A stretch of 64,000 nt of DNA from Flammulina velutipes (GCA_011800155.1 CM022376.1:1612001-1676000), one strand, 5' to 3'; positions 1 through 11,041 are shown, counted from the first letter of the stretch. Translations and numbers: made by a program. The notes: generated from the sequence alone by a model not told the origin.

Positions 1-389
1 AGCAGCGGAAGAATAAACGAGTGTGTGCTTTTTGTCAGATAGACTGGGGGATGACCAGAGAGGTTGGTGGGGAGACGGGGAGGCTGCGATGGTGACTGGG
101 GTAGATTCGTCTTCGTCGAGCGTGATTAAGATCGAGCATGCGTCGACTCCCGCATTGTCTCCTATGAGGGAAATGGAGGTGCCTACGGTGGTGGTTCGCT
201 AAGCTGGGGCAAAGCACGGAGGTCGCGGGACAGTCACTGACCTGTAAACTCAAAAGTCACCGACGCGTCTTTCTCACTCGAAGAATGCAGAGATTGGCCA
301 TAGTGTGCGTCGGTCCCAGCTACCGTCCAGTGTCCGGTGTACGCGAGCTGGGCGTCCAGGTCATCGACTATGATCTGCCCATTCGACAT
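1..389 (-). CDS. Agaricomycete serine-rich / transmembrane hypothetical protein (5' part only)
   Basis: Two exons are visible: 242-389 and the stretch from 182 down to the window edge, joined at a 59-nt GT-AG intron. The reading frame opens with MSNGQIIVDDLD and continues through AYTGHWTVAGTDAHYGQ, SVTFEFTG, then TSISLIGDNAGV. This pattern (short N-terminus, a YTG.W motif, TFEFTGTSI, then a beta-rich ectodomain) is common in basidiomycete single-pass membrane or secreted hypothetical proteins. The C-terminal part, which normally carries the Ser/Thr-rich stretch and membrane segment, lies outside the window, so neither can be confirmed. There is no signal peptide at the start, as is usual for this group. 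Function unknown. The start codon is the only in-frame ATG before the conserved block. Confidence 0.65.
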
Positions 390-932
390 GAAGTTGGAAG
401 AGAGAAAGAAAAGAGAAACAAGGGACGGAACAGAGGCCAGGTTCCTGTTTTAGTTTCGTGATATTAGGGCGCTTTTGTCAGGGCGTCGGTGGTGATGCAA
501 TGTGCGCCCATCACCGTTAGAATATCGCTATCAACTTACTAATTGCAAATGTAGCCTCGGCGTCGAGAGCGGGGAGGTGAGGAGAGATGAGCTCGGTAGG
601 TGCGTACTTTGTAGCTACATACGGGCTCAGCGGTAGATCCAACCATTCAAGATGGCAACGAAAGTTTAAGGGTAGGATTTACCCGAGGGTACCGAATTGC
701 GGGCGGAGGTATAAACCGAGCACTCGTTGAAGTTGTAAGTACAATGACTTTCAAGTCAGGAAGAACAGTGATTATCAGCTTTCGGTCAGCGACATCAGAT
801 AGACCAAGACCAGCTTGGTCTAGCATGAACAAACGCAGCTCCTGGTCCTATCACAGATGGTTCACGTGTGAAAACAGAGGATGATCCATCAAGGGCACAA
901 TTCCAATCACACATTATACACATCAAATCGTA
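390..932. other. Intergenic: promoter of the 5' edge gene and 3' flank of SFT2
   Basis: No convincing coding exon. A 61-codon open frame at 647-832 (minus) has no recognisable features and is probably chance. Confidence 0.6.
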
Positions 933-1863
933 TCAACGTGGCAAAAGGCTACCTGCGCCACGCATAGCCATCTGGCCGCCTAATCGTAACGTCGACGTTC
1001 CTCCGGGAAAGTACGCGAGGACATACGCCACTAGTGCAATTACCTACAGGCGGTTAGTGATAGAAACAAAACCAAGGAGGAGGACGTACTTGGACTACAC
1101 CGGCTATTAATGAGCCCAGGAAGGAATGTAACTGTACATTGAGTTCAGGAAAGGGATATCATAAAGCTGCGGAGAAAATGCACGCACACCGAGGGAGAAG
1201 TAAAGCGTCAGCCCGAGGCTGCCAAAGTATATCGCGGTGAATGGCAGACGCTCTTTCGAAATGAGATGTTTGAGGTGGTTTATAGGTCCAATAAGTACGG
1301 AGAAGCTATTTAGGAAAGTTGAGCTGATCATCCATGACGCGGGCGGTGATAATACGCACCCGAACATGACTAGTAAGCTCCCAAGGCTGCATACCAAGAT
1401 CAGCACAGAATCCGTTGGATCAAGTTGGAATATACCTGAATGCCAGTGCAAATTTGGACGGTCTACAGAGCAATTAGATGAGGATACCGTATCCAGAACG
1501 AGGCGACACACCTCATTAACGTCAGAAACGCGATGAAAAAGCAGACTGCGGCGCCAACAAGACATGCTCCGAATCCCAATAGCCTATCCAACATTGCACA
1601 TCAGTCCACATTCCTTCTCCACGCTGCGCCACGCACCGTTCCCAGCTAGAAAGCGCAAACCACGCCTCTTCTTCGTTGGACCGCTCGCTCGACCTTAGAG
1701 GCACGTAGTCTCCTGCTACTGCGGTGTAGAACCGCGAAAATGGATTTGCAGACGTCTGTTGCGGTTGCGCTGGCTGCGCGGCGTCCGTCTGGCCTCTTGC
1801 CCATCGAAATTGAGAAAGGTTGGCGCGAAAATTTTGTTCAGAGGGCGCTGTTGACGGAGGCAT
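933..1863 (-). CDS. SFT2: Sft2-type Golgi vesicle transport membrane protein
   Basis: Seven exons joined by short GT-AG introns give a protein of about 207 residues. The N-terminus (NFRANLSQFRWARG, then a Gln/Ala-rich linker and SSWER) is cytosolic. Four hydrophobic segments follow: LLGFGACLVGAAVCFFIAFL; LAFSLGSLLVMFGFSVLIGP; TAIYFGSLGLTLYFSLG; and FLGSLIAGVVQVIALVAYVL. Between segments two and three lies the family hallmark NHLKHLISKERLPFTAIYFG, and the C-terminus has GGQMAMRGAGSLLP. This matches Sft2/Got1-like proteins, tetra-spanning Golgi membrane proteins involved in retrograde endosome-to-Golgi transport (family knowledge). Exon 1 is 1637-1863 and exon 2 is 1512-1583; the stop is TGA at 933-935. 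All residues of the conserved core are present and the length is normal. Confidence 0.93.
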
Positions 1864-2683
1864 TGTTGGTGGTGGGGAAGAGGCAGATGTTGATGACGTG
1901 AGCTTCGGATATCGGGCCGATCATTGTGGCGACTTCTCTTTGCCAGTCTTTGCCTTCTGTGATAAATGTTTTGCAAGCGCATCGAGTGAAGGTGTTATTG
2001 TCAAGACAGATGAACTACTTTACTTGTCAGTGTCCTTCATTTTCTAATGTACGACGGGCACCCCCAGCATTTTCCGTCCCCTTGCGCCACCAGCCCTCTT
2101 GGCCTTGATTCATTGGCATTTCCATCATCAGTAAGACACTGCTGCAACACAGGTGAGTGCCAGCCTATCACCCATGAGCTGGTAGTTGCTCATAATCCAG
2201 CACAACATCGCGCACCCTCGATACCATAATGAAGACAACCTTCCACCGTCAGAACAAAATTCCTCAGTGAAACATGCAATGCTGGTAGCGAGTCCACAGA
2301 CCATCCTTACAACAATGTTGGCAGTAGGTCTGTAAGCACAAAGGTGGTTGGCTCTAATGGCGAACGACACAGTTCAAGGAGCAGCCTTCATATTTCCGCG
2401 CAAATGGTGCAATGAACAGAGGGAAAGCCTCCGACAGGAGAATGATCAAATACCCCGCAATGCGGGCAAGGATGACGAGGAGACAAGGTGACCTCCGCTT
2501 GGCGTGAAGGCTAGACTCCCGGGGATGCCTGTGGCGAGGTCTCGACTGGGATAAGACATTGTATTGACGTTCATAGCGGCTACTTGATACAGAGAGTATT
2601 CCATCCAGCTAGGTCACTGCGAGGTACGAGATTAGGATCGGGACGGAAGGCGAATAACGAATGCGTACTATGAATCGATGCGT
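1864..2683. other. Intergenic: SFT2 upstream region and INH1 downstream region
   Basis: Several 60-80 codon open frames overlap here on both strands, but none has exon-like continuity or a recognisable motif. One GCGCCAC site (see findings) is at 2085-2091. Confidence 0.6.
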
Positions 2684-3160
2684 TTACTGGCCCTTGGATT
2701 TGCTCTCCAAGTCATTGAGAGCGGCTTGGGTCTTGGTCTGGGAGGACAGTGGTGAGCATATGAAAGGCACAGGGAGTGGTGAGATGGAACGTACGAGCTC
2801 CTGTTGGCTGGTCTCCAATTGTTTCTGGGCCTCAGCAATCTGAGATACGTGAGAGGATGATCAAGACATGGGCAGTCCACACACCTTTGCCCTGAGTTTC
2901 TTGAGCTGTTCAGCCTCGTGCTGGCGAACAAAGACGGCTAGATATCCATGAGCATGAGATAGATCCTTCGACGAGGTTACTTACCCTCCTGGGACTGTTC
3001 TTTCTCGCTGATAGTCCGTTAGTGAACGCAAAACTGCACGTGCAAAATGTACGCACCGGAAGCCCTTGGACTGGGCAACAGAGCCCTCTGACTGGCTAGA
3101 GGTAAAGCGGAGCTGGGTGGCAGCGCGGGGAAGACGACGAGCAGCAATTGAAGTGAACAT
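2684..3160 (-). CDS. INH1: Mitochondrial F1Fo-ATPase inhibitor (IF1 family)
   Basis: Five small exons give about 92 residues. Residues 1-20 (FTSIAARRLPRAATQLRF) are Arg/Ala/Thr-rich without acidic residues, a typical mitochondrial presequence. The mature part starts with EGSVAQSKGFREKEQSQEA, continues VFVRQHEAEQLKKLRAK, and ends in an alanine/glutamine-rich helix (IAEAQKQLETSQQEL). This is the inhibitory helix plus coiled-coil layout of IF1/INH1, which blocks ATP hydrolysis by F1 when the proton gradient collapses (family knowledge). Introns are all GT-AG and about 45-60 nt. The gene is divergent from ATP14 with 85 bp between the start codons, so both probably share a promoter. Length is normal for the family. 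Confidence 0.9.
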
Positions 3161-3245
3161 GGTGGTTAGAAAGAGAACTGGCAGGACTCGGAACTGGGCC
3201 AAAACATGTGTTACGTCACGTCACACGAACTTGACCATTTCCGCC
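3161..3245. promoter_or_regulatory. Bidirectional promoter between INH1 and ATP14
   Basis: Only 85 bp separate the start codon of the ATPase inhibitor (minus) from that of ATP synthase subunit h (plus). The interval has no clear TATA box and contains the palindrome-like TTACGTCACGTCACACG at about 3211-3227, including two overlapping CGTCAC/TGACG units resembling a bZIP/CRE half-site. That it is a shared control region is inferred from spacing and function. Confidence 0.6.
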
Positions 3246-3773
3246 ATGTCAACGATTTTCAGGCAGGCTGCCAGAGTTGTGCGTTGCTCTCCGTCGTCGT
3301 CGTCGACAGCGCTGACGACCCCATTGCAGGCTGTGCGCTCGCGCGCCTTTTCGTCGACCGCCGCTGCGCGCAAAGGTCAGCTGCCACGCCAAATGCAAAG
3401 ACACTCATCCCGAATATACCCGCAGACATCGTCCAGGACTTGTATCTCAAAGAGCTAAAAGCATTCAAGCCCACGCCGAGGGTGCGTCTCCCAATGAATC
3501 CATACGCAATTTTCTTGACATTTATTGTTGCAGACTAAAGACGCCCACGTCGGACTCGTCAAGACGTTCTCTGCACCAATTTCCCCTCAGGCCCCGGCGC
3601 TCCCGGCTGACCTTGCCTCGGAGCTCGCTGCGTACGACGCCTCTGAGCCCACCATCGCAGACGCCCCGGCAGCCACCGCATCCGTCGTCGAAGGCGAGAC
3701 CGCAGGCGGTGCCGCCGCTTACTTGGATTTCCTTGAGGCGGACCTCCCCAAGCCAGAGGCGCACCATCATTAG
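3246..3773 (+). CDS. ATP14: F1Fo ATP synthase subunit h, mitochondrial
   Basis: Three exons (3246-3375, 3426-3481, 3534-3773) encode about 141 residues. Residues 1-43 (FRQAARVVRCSPSSSSTA... FSSTAAARK) form a mitochondrial targeting sequence. The mature protein starts DIVQDLYLKELKAFKPTPR, then TKDAHVGLVKTFSAP and PALPADLASELAAYDASEP, and ends in a His tail. The order (QDLYLKELK, KDAHVG.VK.FS.P, then an acidic C-terminus) matches fungal ATP14, a peripheral stalk subunit. Without the 50-nt intron 1 the presequence and mature frames do not join, so the splice is well supported. It is divergent from the ATPase inhibitor gene, which places two regulators/subunits of one complex back to back. Confidence 0.9.
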
Positions 3774-4298
3774 AGATTGTCATGGACATGGAAATATAAC
3801 TGCTGTTTGACTGTCCTCCATCTTGTCTGGACACTATCACATATGTCCAAATAATCAGCGTGGTGAAGCAGCCAAGTAATTTTAAACAAACCTCAGGACT
3901 CGCCTTACAAAAGCCTCTTCCAATGACCCAACTGTCGCGCTTTGCCGTACTGTATACGAACGACTAGGCCTATGCACTTGATGGTAACGACGTAACATTC
4001 ATCGTTGGCTTTATCTATGCTGTAGATCAAGTTTTCCAGACAACTGTTGAAAACTCTTCCACGCGTTATGTAGACACCAAAAGGCTCGTCTGTGAGATGA
4101 GCGGACATTTTGTATCTGTATAATCACAGTTGTCAATTGGGCAGTGTGTATGGACCCCCTTACAACTTATATAGAGTTGCTTGTTGCATTTGAGCAGGGA
4201 GATTTTTTGGGATAGGTTCGGCATCTTTACAGTACAAACAGACGGTGCGAATATTGATCGCGTTGAATCACTTGCTTCTACTGTATGTACGTACCACC
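3774..4298. other. Intergenic, no gene seen
   Basis: 3' flank of ATP14 and 5' flank of the Fic gene. Open frames at 3905-4108 and 4066-4323 (minus) have no recognisable composition or motif. Confidence 0.55.
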
Positions 4299-5894
4299 AT
4301 GTCACTTCTTTGGTCGCAGCCAATTCTAAATGTAAGTTGCGCTACAAGTGTTCCGCTTCGACTATCGATCTATGTTAACAGGAAACACCGGGCTTCCTGA
4401 CGAACGAAGATGAGATGATCATTCTTAGTGGAACCACCTCGGAGACTGCGCGCTTCTACGATTCGCTCATCCGCAAGCATGGCCCACACCCTTTCCTTCT
4501 GGTTGGATTCGCCCGGATCATACGCTACTTGGGCAGCCCTGGCACGGCTATCGATTTATATCATCAAGCAAGTATCCAAATTTCTCCCAATACGCGTTTT
4601 CTGACTTGGTTTCTGACTCGTACTAGGCTTCCAGCGCATTGTCCGAGGCTGGACTTACCGATCCCAAGCTTGACAGACTGATCCAAGCCGAAGAGGAAAC
4701 TCATGATCGGATGTCTCGTCAGGTCCTTTCGGAATCCCGTAGCTGTAAGTGAACAACGATAGCCATGCACCACGCCCATGCTGATATCCGAAATCAAGTA
4801 ATCTATAGGCAGAACTGGAAGCCCACCAGGGAGCACAAATTCCCGTTGAATCATCCATTACCACCGTCCCAGCACGAAGAAATCAAATCGACGTGGTCCC
4901 AACTCTTCACGCAGGGCTCAACCCTCCTCCGTCGATATCTTGACGAGCTTTCCATTGAAACGAACCACGTCGAGAGCACTTTTCTCATTACAGTCGGGGT
5001 ACGTTGTACTGTCACTCGATTGAATTGAAATAACCATGGTGCATGATCATCTAGTCCACACAAGATTTAATCCGTCGAGGTATACTCCAAGGCGTCATCC
5101 AACCACAAGGGAACAGTAAAATCAAGGACCCCACAACTATCCAGAGCATCATCAATGACACTCGTGCAGTGAGTGTTGTGGACTTCAGACCTACTTAGTT
5201 TGTTGATTTTGTGCATAGGCCTACGAGCTCCTTTCACCCGTCGTTCAAGATCCGTCCAAGCTCGATGCAGACTTTATCAAGACAGTCCACGCACGGCTTA
5301 TGCGGACATGCCAATTTTCCTCGGAATATGTTCCTCCTGGGCAGACTCGCACGAAGACAAAGCAGACGGTTCATATAACGGGAGCATATAGTATCCAATG
5401 TTGTCCATATCCCCAAGTAGACGAAGAGTTGGACTATATCTGCCGCATGGCTAAGGTGAGTACTTCTCATCTCACGGGCCGCGCCACACTCATGTACGGT
5501 GGCCCAGCAATATATCGCCAACATCCGTAATCCATTCGCTTCAGCATCTTGGCTACACCTCATCCTCGCTCGATGCCACCCGTTCAACGTATGTCCCCTT
5601 TTTTTTCTTTCCCTTCATATGTAGTAACCTGACATAGGATGGGAATGGTCGAACCACCCGTCTCATCGCGTCGATTCCACTCCTGAGACTTGGATATCCG
5701 CCCATTTCGATTATGCTGGAGCAGCGTTTGGAATACTATGAAGCGATTAATGAGGTGTGTTGCATATTCTATAAGGTACAGGAGTAGTATACCCAGACAC
5801 CTCCTTATAGGCTTTCAATGGCGACCACGGTGCACTCATTCGTTGCATTGAGAGTGGAATGACGAAGTGTATCCAGGCGGTTCAGAATGTCTAG
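4299..5894 (+). CDS. Fic-domain protein (probable AMP-transferase)
   Basis: Nine exons encode about 380 residues. The catalytic Fic loop is complete, HPFNDGNGRTTR (H-P-F-x-D-G-N-G-R-x-x-R), split by an intron between N and D near 5589-5638. The upstream helices read SASWLHLILARC, and the downstream part RLIASIPLLRLGYPPISI is typical of Fido-fold proteins, which transfer AMP or other phosphates to hydroxyl side chains (family knowledge). A candidate inhibitory motif lies before the core: SIETNHVES, i.e. T-x-x-x-E-S instead of the usual (S/T)xxxE(G/N). The N-terminal helical repeat-like part (RFYDSLIRKHG, RIIRYLGSPGTAIDLYHQ) resembles a TPR-like lead. Intron 2 starts GCAAGT, a GC-AG intron. The join into exon 4 (about 4746-4796) is ambiguous: an acceptor at 4796 keeps the frame open, while one at 4808-4809 gives a frame that soon stops. 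Confidence 0.85.
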
Positions 5895-6141
5895 TGGTTA
5901 GTTGATCTTGTAATCGGTGATTGAGCTATTGAATGCATGGCTGCTCAAGCCCAAGTATTGTATCCACAATGAATGCTTTATGGCTTACGAAGGTGTAGGG
6001 AAGCAGTATTCATCAACTTGATATGGGGTATATATACAAAGGGTTCAGTTCTCTAGAAATACAAGAGGTTCAAATGCAGCCAGTCGTGTCTAGTGAGGAG
6101 ATGGTCAACGTAGATCGTCAGGTTAGAGTATATCGCTTACA

Positions 6142-6942
6142 TCACTGTTCGGAGCCAATGCTGATTCCGCTGCCCATTGGAGGTGACCGCTTAGCGCCGC
6201 TTGCGCCACGTTCGGACCTAACGGAGAACATGAGGATAAAGCGGTTTACAAACATGAGGATACACATACGCAATGCGTGCGGCGTCCTTGAGCGCAGCAA
6301 TAGTCAAGAGATGAGGGTCAAGTGTCTGCTCCTTGAATTCTGGACGCTTAGCCGCCGCAGCTTGAGCGTCCGCCGCCAGAGAACCAGGAGGGGGACGGTA
6401 CCCCAAGGCCTTATGCTCCTCAGACATCAATTTGCGCGCATCAGCTGTAGATTCCACAATAAGCAGGATGGACGTCCGGATGAACGATCATAGACGTACC
6501 CATGCCGATGCGTTCCAAGTCGATGCCGTTATCGGAAGCCTTGGGGGGCGCCGCCTGCCCACGTTCGTTCTCAATACGCGCAGCGTCGTTGAGAGCGGCT
6601 TCCCGGAGCTGTGTGGCGTCGACGTCTGCGGACTGGACGTCGGGGTGCTTGGACGCTGCGGCCTGAGCCTCGGAGGCGAGGGAGCCTGGGGGCGGACGGT
6701 ATCCCAGAGCCTTGTGTTCCAGAGACATGATCTTGCGAGCTTCGCCTGTTCAACAATGAACCTACGAGACTCTGAGCAAACCAAGAATGTACCTTTCCCG
6801 ACGGCATTCAAGTTAATTGAATGTTGGTTGTTGCTGTAGAGCGCCACGTCAGACGTCGAACTAAGGTATCGAGAGCCGCGACTTACGAAATGCGCGAGGC
6901 CTCCAGAGTGACGGTCTGAGTGGTCGAGTGACTTCCGGCCAT
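6142..6942 (-). CDS. Two-repeat small hydrophilic protein, LEA/SMP-like, conserved fungal type
   Basis: Five exons give about 197 residues. After an N-terminal tail (MAGSHSTTQTVTLEASRIS) come two tandem copies of a roughly 60-residue unit: EARKIMSLEHKALGYRPPPG followed by SLASEAQAAASKHPD and, after a linker, ADARKLMSEEHKALGYRPPPG with SLAADAQAAAAKRPE. Each unit ends in an Ala-rich helix (REAALNDAARI / TIAALKDAARI). Composition is Ala/Lys/Glu/Pro-rich with no membrane segment or signal peptide. The Ala-rich helices resemble seed-maturation (SMP) or LEA-type stress proteins, but I cannot fix the family. Introns are GT-AG. The C-terminus (SERGASGAKRSPPMGSG) is low complexity and ends at TGA 6142-6144. 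A role in desiccation or spore stress is only a guess. Confidence 0.75.
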
Positions 6943-7870
6943 AATTGTAGATTTGGGAATTGAAAAGAGGAGGTGGTCGATGTGGTGGTCTAGAACAGAG
7001 AGCGATACATTTGCCAGCCTTTATTGGCCTCTGGCCAGGCGTGAGAGTCTCGTCATATCGTGGAGTGGTGGGGCGTCTATGTGGAGAACGGCGATGGAGA
7101 ATCAAAACTGCTCCATTATGTAATCGGCGCGTGGGAGATCACGATATCGCGTTTTGGTTTTCGTCTGCGCCACCGATTGTCCGACTGGAAGGCAAGATTG
7201 GGAGGATTACTGAGCGCTGTGCTGGCAGCAGAATTTCTAACTCGATATATGACATTATGCTGTGTGGCGCACCGGAAATCAGGGTGAAGATTATGATATA
7301 TTTAATCATAATGGAGTTCGGAGGGTCGAAAAAAGTTTTTGTAAGGCTTCTGTCTCGTCGCTATGGGGAGCTTGTTACTAACCGGGGAATACATCAACGG
7401 TGAACTTAGAGATCTCATTGAATTCTATCAAAACACATATCAAAACACTCCCACATTCAGCGTCGAAGGTGGCGCTATATTCCAAGGCTCAGATATCGCC
7501 ACAGATGAAGCCTACCATATGAGATAATAGGCTACGTCAGAAACAATGTTGGTGCTTAACTTGTGTACGCCACACAACGTGAATTCACTCCTCGTGATGA
7601 ACTATGTGGTCACATCGCCACTCCTTCGAGAGCGTTCCTATGCCAGCCTGCTCCTTTACCGCGTGGGCGTGCTTATCACTCTGATCGTGGCAATATCAAC
7701 AGGCCGTTAGTAAGGTGATAACCACTGGCAGAGAATCCAACAGGTGTTCACACCGACATCTAATCATTCTCCATAGCATCGGCTCTCTGCACCCAGCAGT
7801 CTCCACTCCCGTCCCATATACTTGTGCGCCACTGACGTTGCCCGAATTTCGGCCAATGCCGACGACTCCA
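6943..7870. other. Intergenic between divergent genes
   Basis: About 0.9 kb without a supported exon. A 147-codon plus-strand frame at 6960-7403 has no motif and irregular composition. The stretch contains four GTGGCGC/GCGCCAC sites (7167, 7264, 7469, 7826), the densest cluster in the window. Confidence 0.55.
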
Positions 7871-7877
7871 TATAAGG
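7871..7877 (+). promoter_or_regulatory. TATA-like element of the 7920 gene
   Basis: TATAAGG lies 49 bp upstream of the ATG at 7920, in a CT-rich leader typical of fungal core promoters. Confidence 0.5.
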
Positions 7878-7919
7878 CTTTCCCGCCTTCTTTGTCGGCA
7901 CCGAAACTTGCACCGAACC

Positions 7920-8549
7920 ATGTCAGAAGAAATCATCGCCGCGCTCAGCACACTAGACGACGTCGAACGGACAAAGATATTCAACAATCTCAAGATCCAG
8001 AGAGAAATGCAAGAGCTCCGTGAGCGCCTTCCCGCCTTCCTGAATGACTACGGCGCCACTCTTTCCGTCTCTTCCCCCGCTATTACCACCAAGTTCAAAG
8101 GCAACAACGGAGCCTACATGGCCAGTATTCATTCCAAGAGCTGTACCGTCTCCCTTCGCGTCGATGCGAACAACGAATTGGTCATCGAATGCACCTCATG
8201 GGGCTTCCTACACCGATACTTGTCGGGCAGTTCAAGCGGCCTGAAGACGTCCCTCCGCATTTACTACGGCGATCTCGCCGGGAAGGCTGAATCAAGCTAC
8301 TACGATGACCCAGGGAATGATGTTTCTTACGACAAGTCCGACCCCCATGTTAAGGAGATCATTAGGCAGGTCTCGCAGGATATGGGCCTCCAGGAGACGA
8401 TTACCGATAAACAGTGCATACTTGTGCTTTACGCGCTGGTGGGTCGGGATGGAAAGGCGATATTGCGCAACGGGGACGGGGATATGCCGTCGCTCTACAA
8501 GATCATACGCGATGACTTGAATAATGGCGATCCTGGAGAGTACTATTGA
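7920..8549 (+). CDS. Hypothetical intronless protein
   Basis: A single uninterrupted frame of 209 codons, unusual here because nearly every other gene is spliced. It begins MSEEIIAALSTLDDVERTKIF with a charged amphipathic N-terminal helix, followed by a mixed alpha/beta region (TTKFKGNNGAYMASIHSKS, VSLRVDANNELVIECTSW). It ends in an acidic tail, DDLNNGDPGEYY. There is no signal peptide, membrane segment or recognised motif. An in-frame ATG four codons upstream (7908) exists, but 7920 fits the TATA spacing and leader better. I do not recognise the family. Codon use looks like the neighbouring genes, so it is probably real. Confidence 0.7.
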   Translation: MSEEIIAALSTLDDVERTKIFNNLKIQREMQELRERLPAFLNDYGATLSVSSPAITTKFKGNNGAYMASIHSKSCTVSLRVDANNELVIECTSWGFLHRYLSGSSSGLKTSLRIYYGDLAGKAESSYYDDPGNDVSYDKSDPHVKEIIRQVSQDMGLQETITDKQCILVLYALVGRDGKAILRNGDGDMPSLYKIIRDDLNNGDPGEYY

Positions 8550-8637
8550 AGTAGTGGCGAGTTATGGTACAATCAACAAACAACATCGTACACGGGCTAT
8601 AGGACAATAATGTTAGAAAAAGCGCAATTTCATGTTC

Positions 8638-11041
8638 TCAATACAAATATCTGAATCCTTTCCTCTTCTCCATAGCCTGCTCCAACGTGATACCCTCGAG
8701 ACGCGCAGCCTCTTCAACGCGCCCAGTGTCTACGGCCTCCAATTCCGCTTTTGCGTCTTCATCCATTCTGCGGTTGTTGCGAACGAGGTTTTGTCGTATG
8801 CCTAGTCATGAATAAGAATTAAGTAAACGGATATGTCGGGAAAGTGTAACTTACCAAGGGCTAGCGAAGAGCTAATGACCAACGCAGCAAGGGAGATGCC
8901 CATTGATTGATGGTATCCGGGACTCCATTCTGACTTCCAGGTGTACGAGCCCATTCTAGGGAGAACGTTAGCAATATAACATCGTAGGAGGATTATTGTT
9001 TACAGATTACCGAGATTGCCTATCCCGTTTACCAATGCAATAGCGGCGGCTCTTTTCCTGCCCAGTTGTGAGATATCGAGTTTAGCAAGGATTGAACAAG
9101 GCTCACGCAGGTGGACGCGACACGGTATTGGACACCCACACCAGAGTCATCGAGAATCCAGTGTAGCCACACGCCATCAGGAACATGGAGACATAGCGCG
9201 CCGCCACTGACATAGTCGAAAGAGCTATAATAAATCCCAAGATGACACCCCACCACCACCCAGCGATGTGGAAGAATCTCTCGCCAGTCCGGTCTGTGAT
9301 GGACATTATGTTTTGTGATTCGAGAATGTAGAAACAGACATACCTGCATGCCACGCATTCATGCAACACATGATGGCAGAAAGGATCCATGGAGGCCTGC
9401 AGTCGATTATGAGCTATCCGTGTACTATTCGATCAGCTCTTAGAAGTCTTACGCGGCAAGGAGAAGCGATACAGTTGTACTGTATCCCAAAGTAGCCGTC
9501 AGCCTATCATCCATCTTCGTCAATCACAACTCTTCACTCAGAGCAAATGTGAGAACTCACGTAGGGAAGAAGTTGACGAAACTCAATCCAAGAAGTTGCG
9601 ATGTGTTGAGGAGCGCAAATATCCAAATACGCACATCCTTCACAGCGAGCACGAGACCGTGAACTATCCTAATCGAGATGTTAACATACATATGCGAGAA
9701 ATCGTTCAAAAGTACCCACGAATCGTTACTGTTATCCTTATCCGCCTCTCCAGCGTCGTCTGCAAGCCGGGCTTGTGCCAATCGGCGCTCATACGGCGAC
9801 ATCCAACGAGTGTTATCGGGCTGGAGTAGCTCAGAAATCGGCGACCAAATTGGATTAGGCACTTACGTAGTCTGGAAGAGCCCACCTAGCAAAAGACATA
9901 TATGAGCACCAGTCCGTCAAGACGTAGTAAATGACAAACATGCACAAAAACCCAATGAATACTGTGAGCACTCCCTGTAAATGCAGATAAGTACTTACTA
10001 ACAACCAGAGGGAGATCAATGTTACCTCAATGATGAAAAGCCACCTCCACGCGCGAATACCACGCTTGCCTTCCATACCAGAGAGGATACCGGCAGCCAT
10101 CAGGGAACCAAATGCATTCGAAACCAGGAGGCCGGAGTATAAGACAGCTGAGCGAAAGGCTAATTCCTACGAAAACTCGTCAGTTGTGTAAGAGTCGTAG
10201 TGGTACATAGACGAACCTTCTTCGTGTACCAACGCGAAAGGAGATATACAGCTAATTCGGGTTAGATGGGTGTCGAGACAAACATGAATAGGCTAACCGC
10301 CAGGATAGAACGCTGCCTGTAGAACTAGTGAGCTTACACATACGATGAGAGGATGGGACTAAATACTTCTGGAATCCCAAGGAGGAGTCTGCATGCCAGA
10401 ATGTGACCGAAGTTTCGAGTGACCTAGTGTTGAAGCGGCTCAGGAAAATTCCCAAGGAGAATAATATGACAACAACTCACTCCTGTGAGAGCGCTGATCG
10501 CGCCCCAGACCACGACACAACCACCAATGTAAAACGAAGGTCTATGGGTCGTGTTAGCGTACAGATGGCAGAGGAAGGAGTTCCAAGGAACCTCTTGATG
10601 TAGTTGAGAACCATGTTGGAAGGAACCTGGGCGGTGCAATACGTTGCATAAAGAGTTGATATCAAGGTCGAATATTGTATGTCTTGATGGGGCGACACTA
10701 GGTTTAGCATAGGTAGATATGACGAATGCTTATCTCTTACCTGTTAGACCAAGATCCTCCTCGAGACCTTTCAATCTCGCTGTAGTCACCGCGTTTCTCT
10801 ACATCATGAGTGCGTCAGATAAATTGAACAGGATGAATGTGACACCTACGTCGATGTAGTTCATAATAAATATCAAGAAGATCATAGGCAACATGCGCGC
10901 ATCCAGTTTGCGAACAATCTTCCGCTCAGCGAGCGTGCGTTCCGGCGAGCCTTTCTCAGGTAAGGGGCCGCCAGACTCCGAGTCCAACTCTGCTGCCAAC
11001 GTTTCATGGTGAACGACGATATCTTCCTTCTTTTCAGACAT
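8638..11041 (-). CDS. MFS transporter, allantoate/nicotinate permease (Dal5) type
   Basis: About ten exons give roughly 500 residues. The cytosolic N-terminus (MSEKKEDIVVHHETL, then RKIVRKLDARMLPM) runs into TM1 IFLIFIMNYID, and exon 2 gives RNAVTTARLKGLEEDLGLT. The NYIDR..x.AR.KGLE.DL pattern is the signature of the anion:cation symporter branch of the major facilitator superfamily (Dal5, Tna1 and relatives). Further segments include YIGGCVVVWGAISALTG; FGHILACRLLLGIPEA with FYPG; AVLYSGLLVSNAFGSLMAAG; LSFVNFFPT; WWGVILGFIIALSTM; and a C-terminal TM with SMGISLAALVISSSLALG. The central loop has WMSPYERRLAQARLADDAG, also typical of this branch. The likely role is plasma-membrane uptake of a small organic anion such as allantoate, ureidosuccinate, nicotinate or a vitamin; the substrate cannot be read from sequence. 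Confidence 0.88.

Noticed and set aside
6960..7403. 147-codon plus-strand ORF
   Set aside because: Mostly upstream DNA of a minus-strand gene; composition is irregular and there is no domain.
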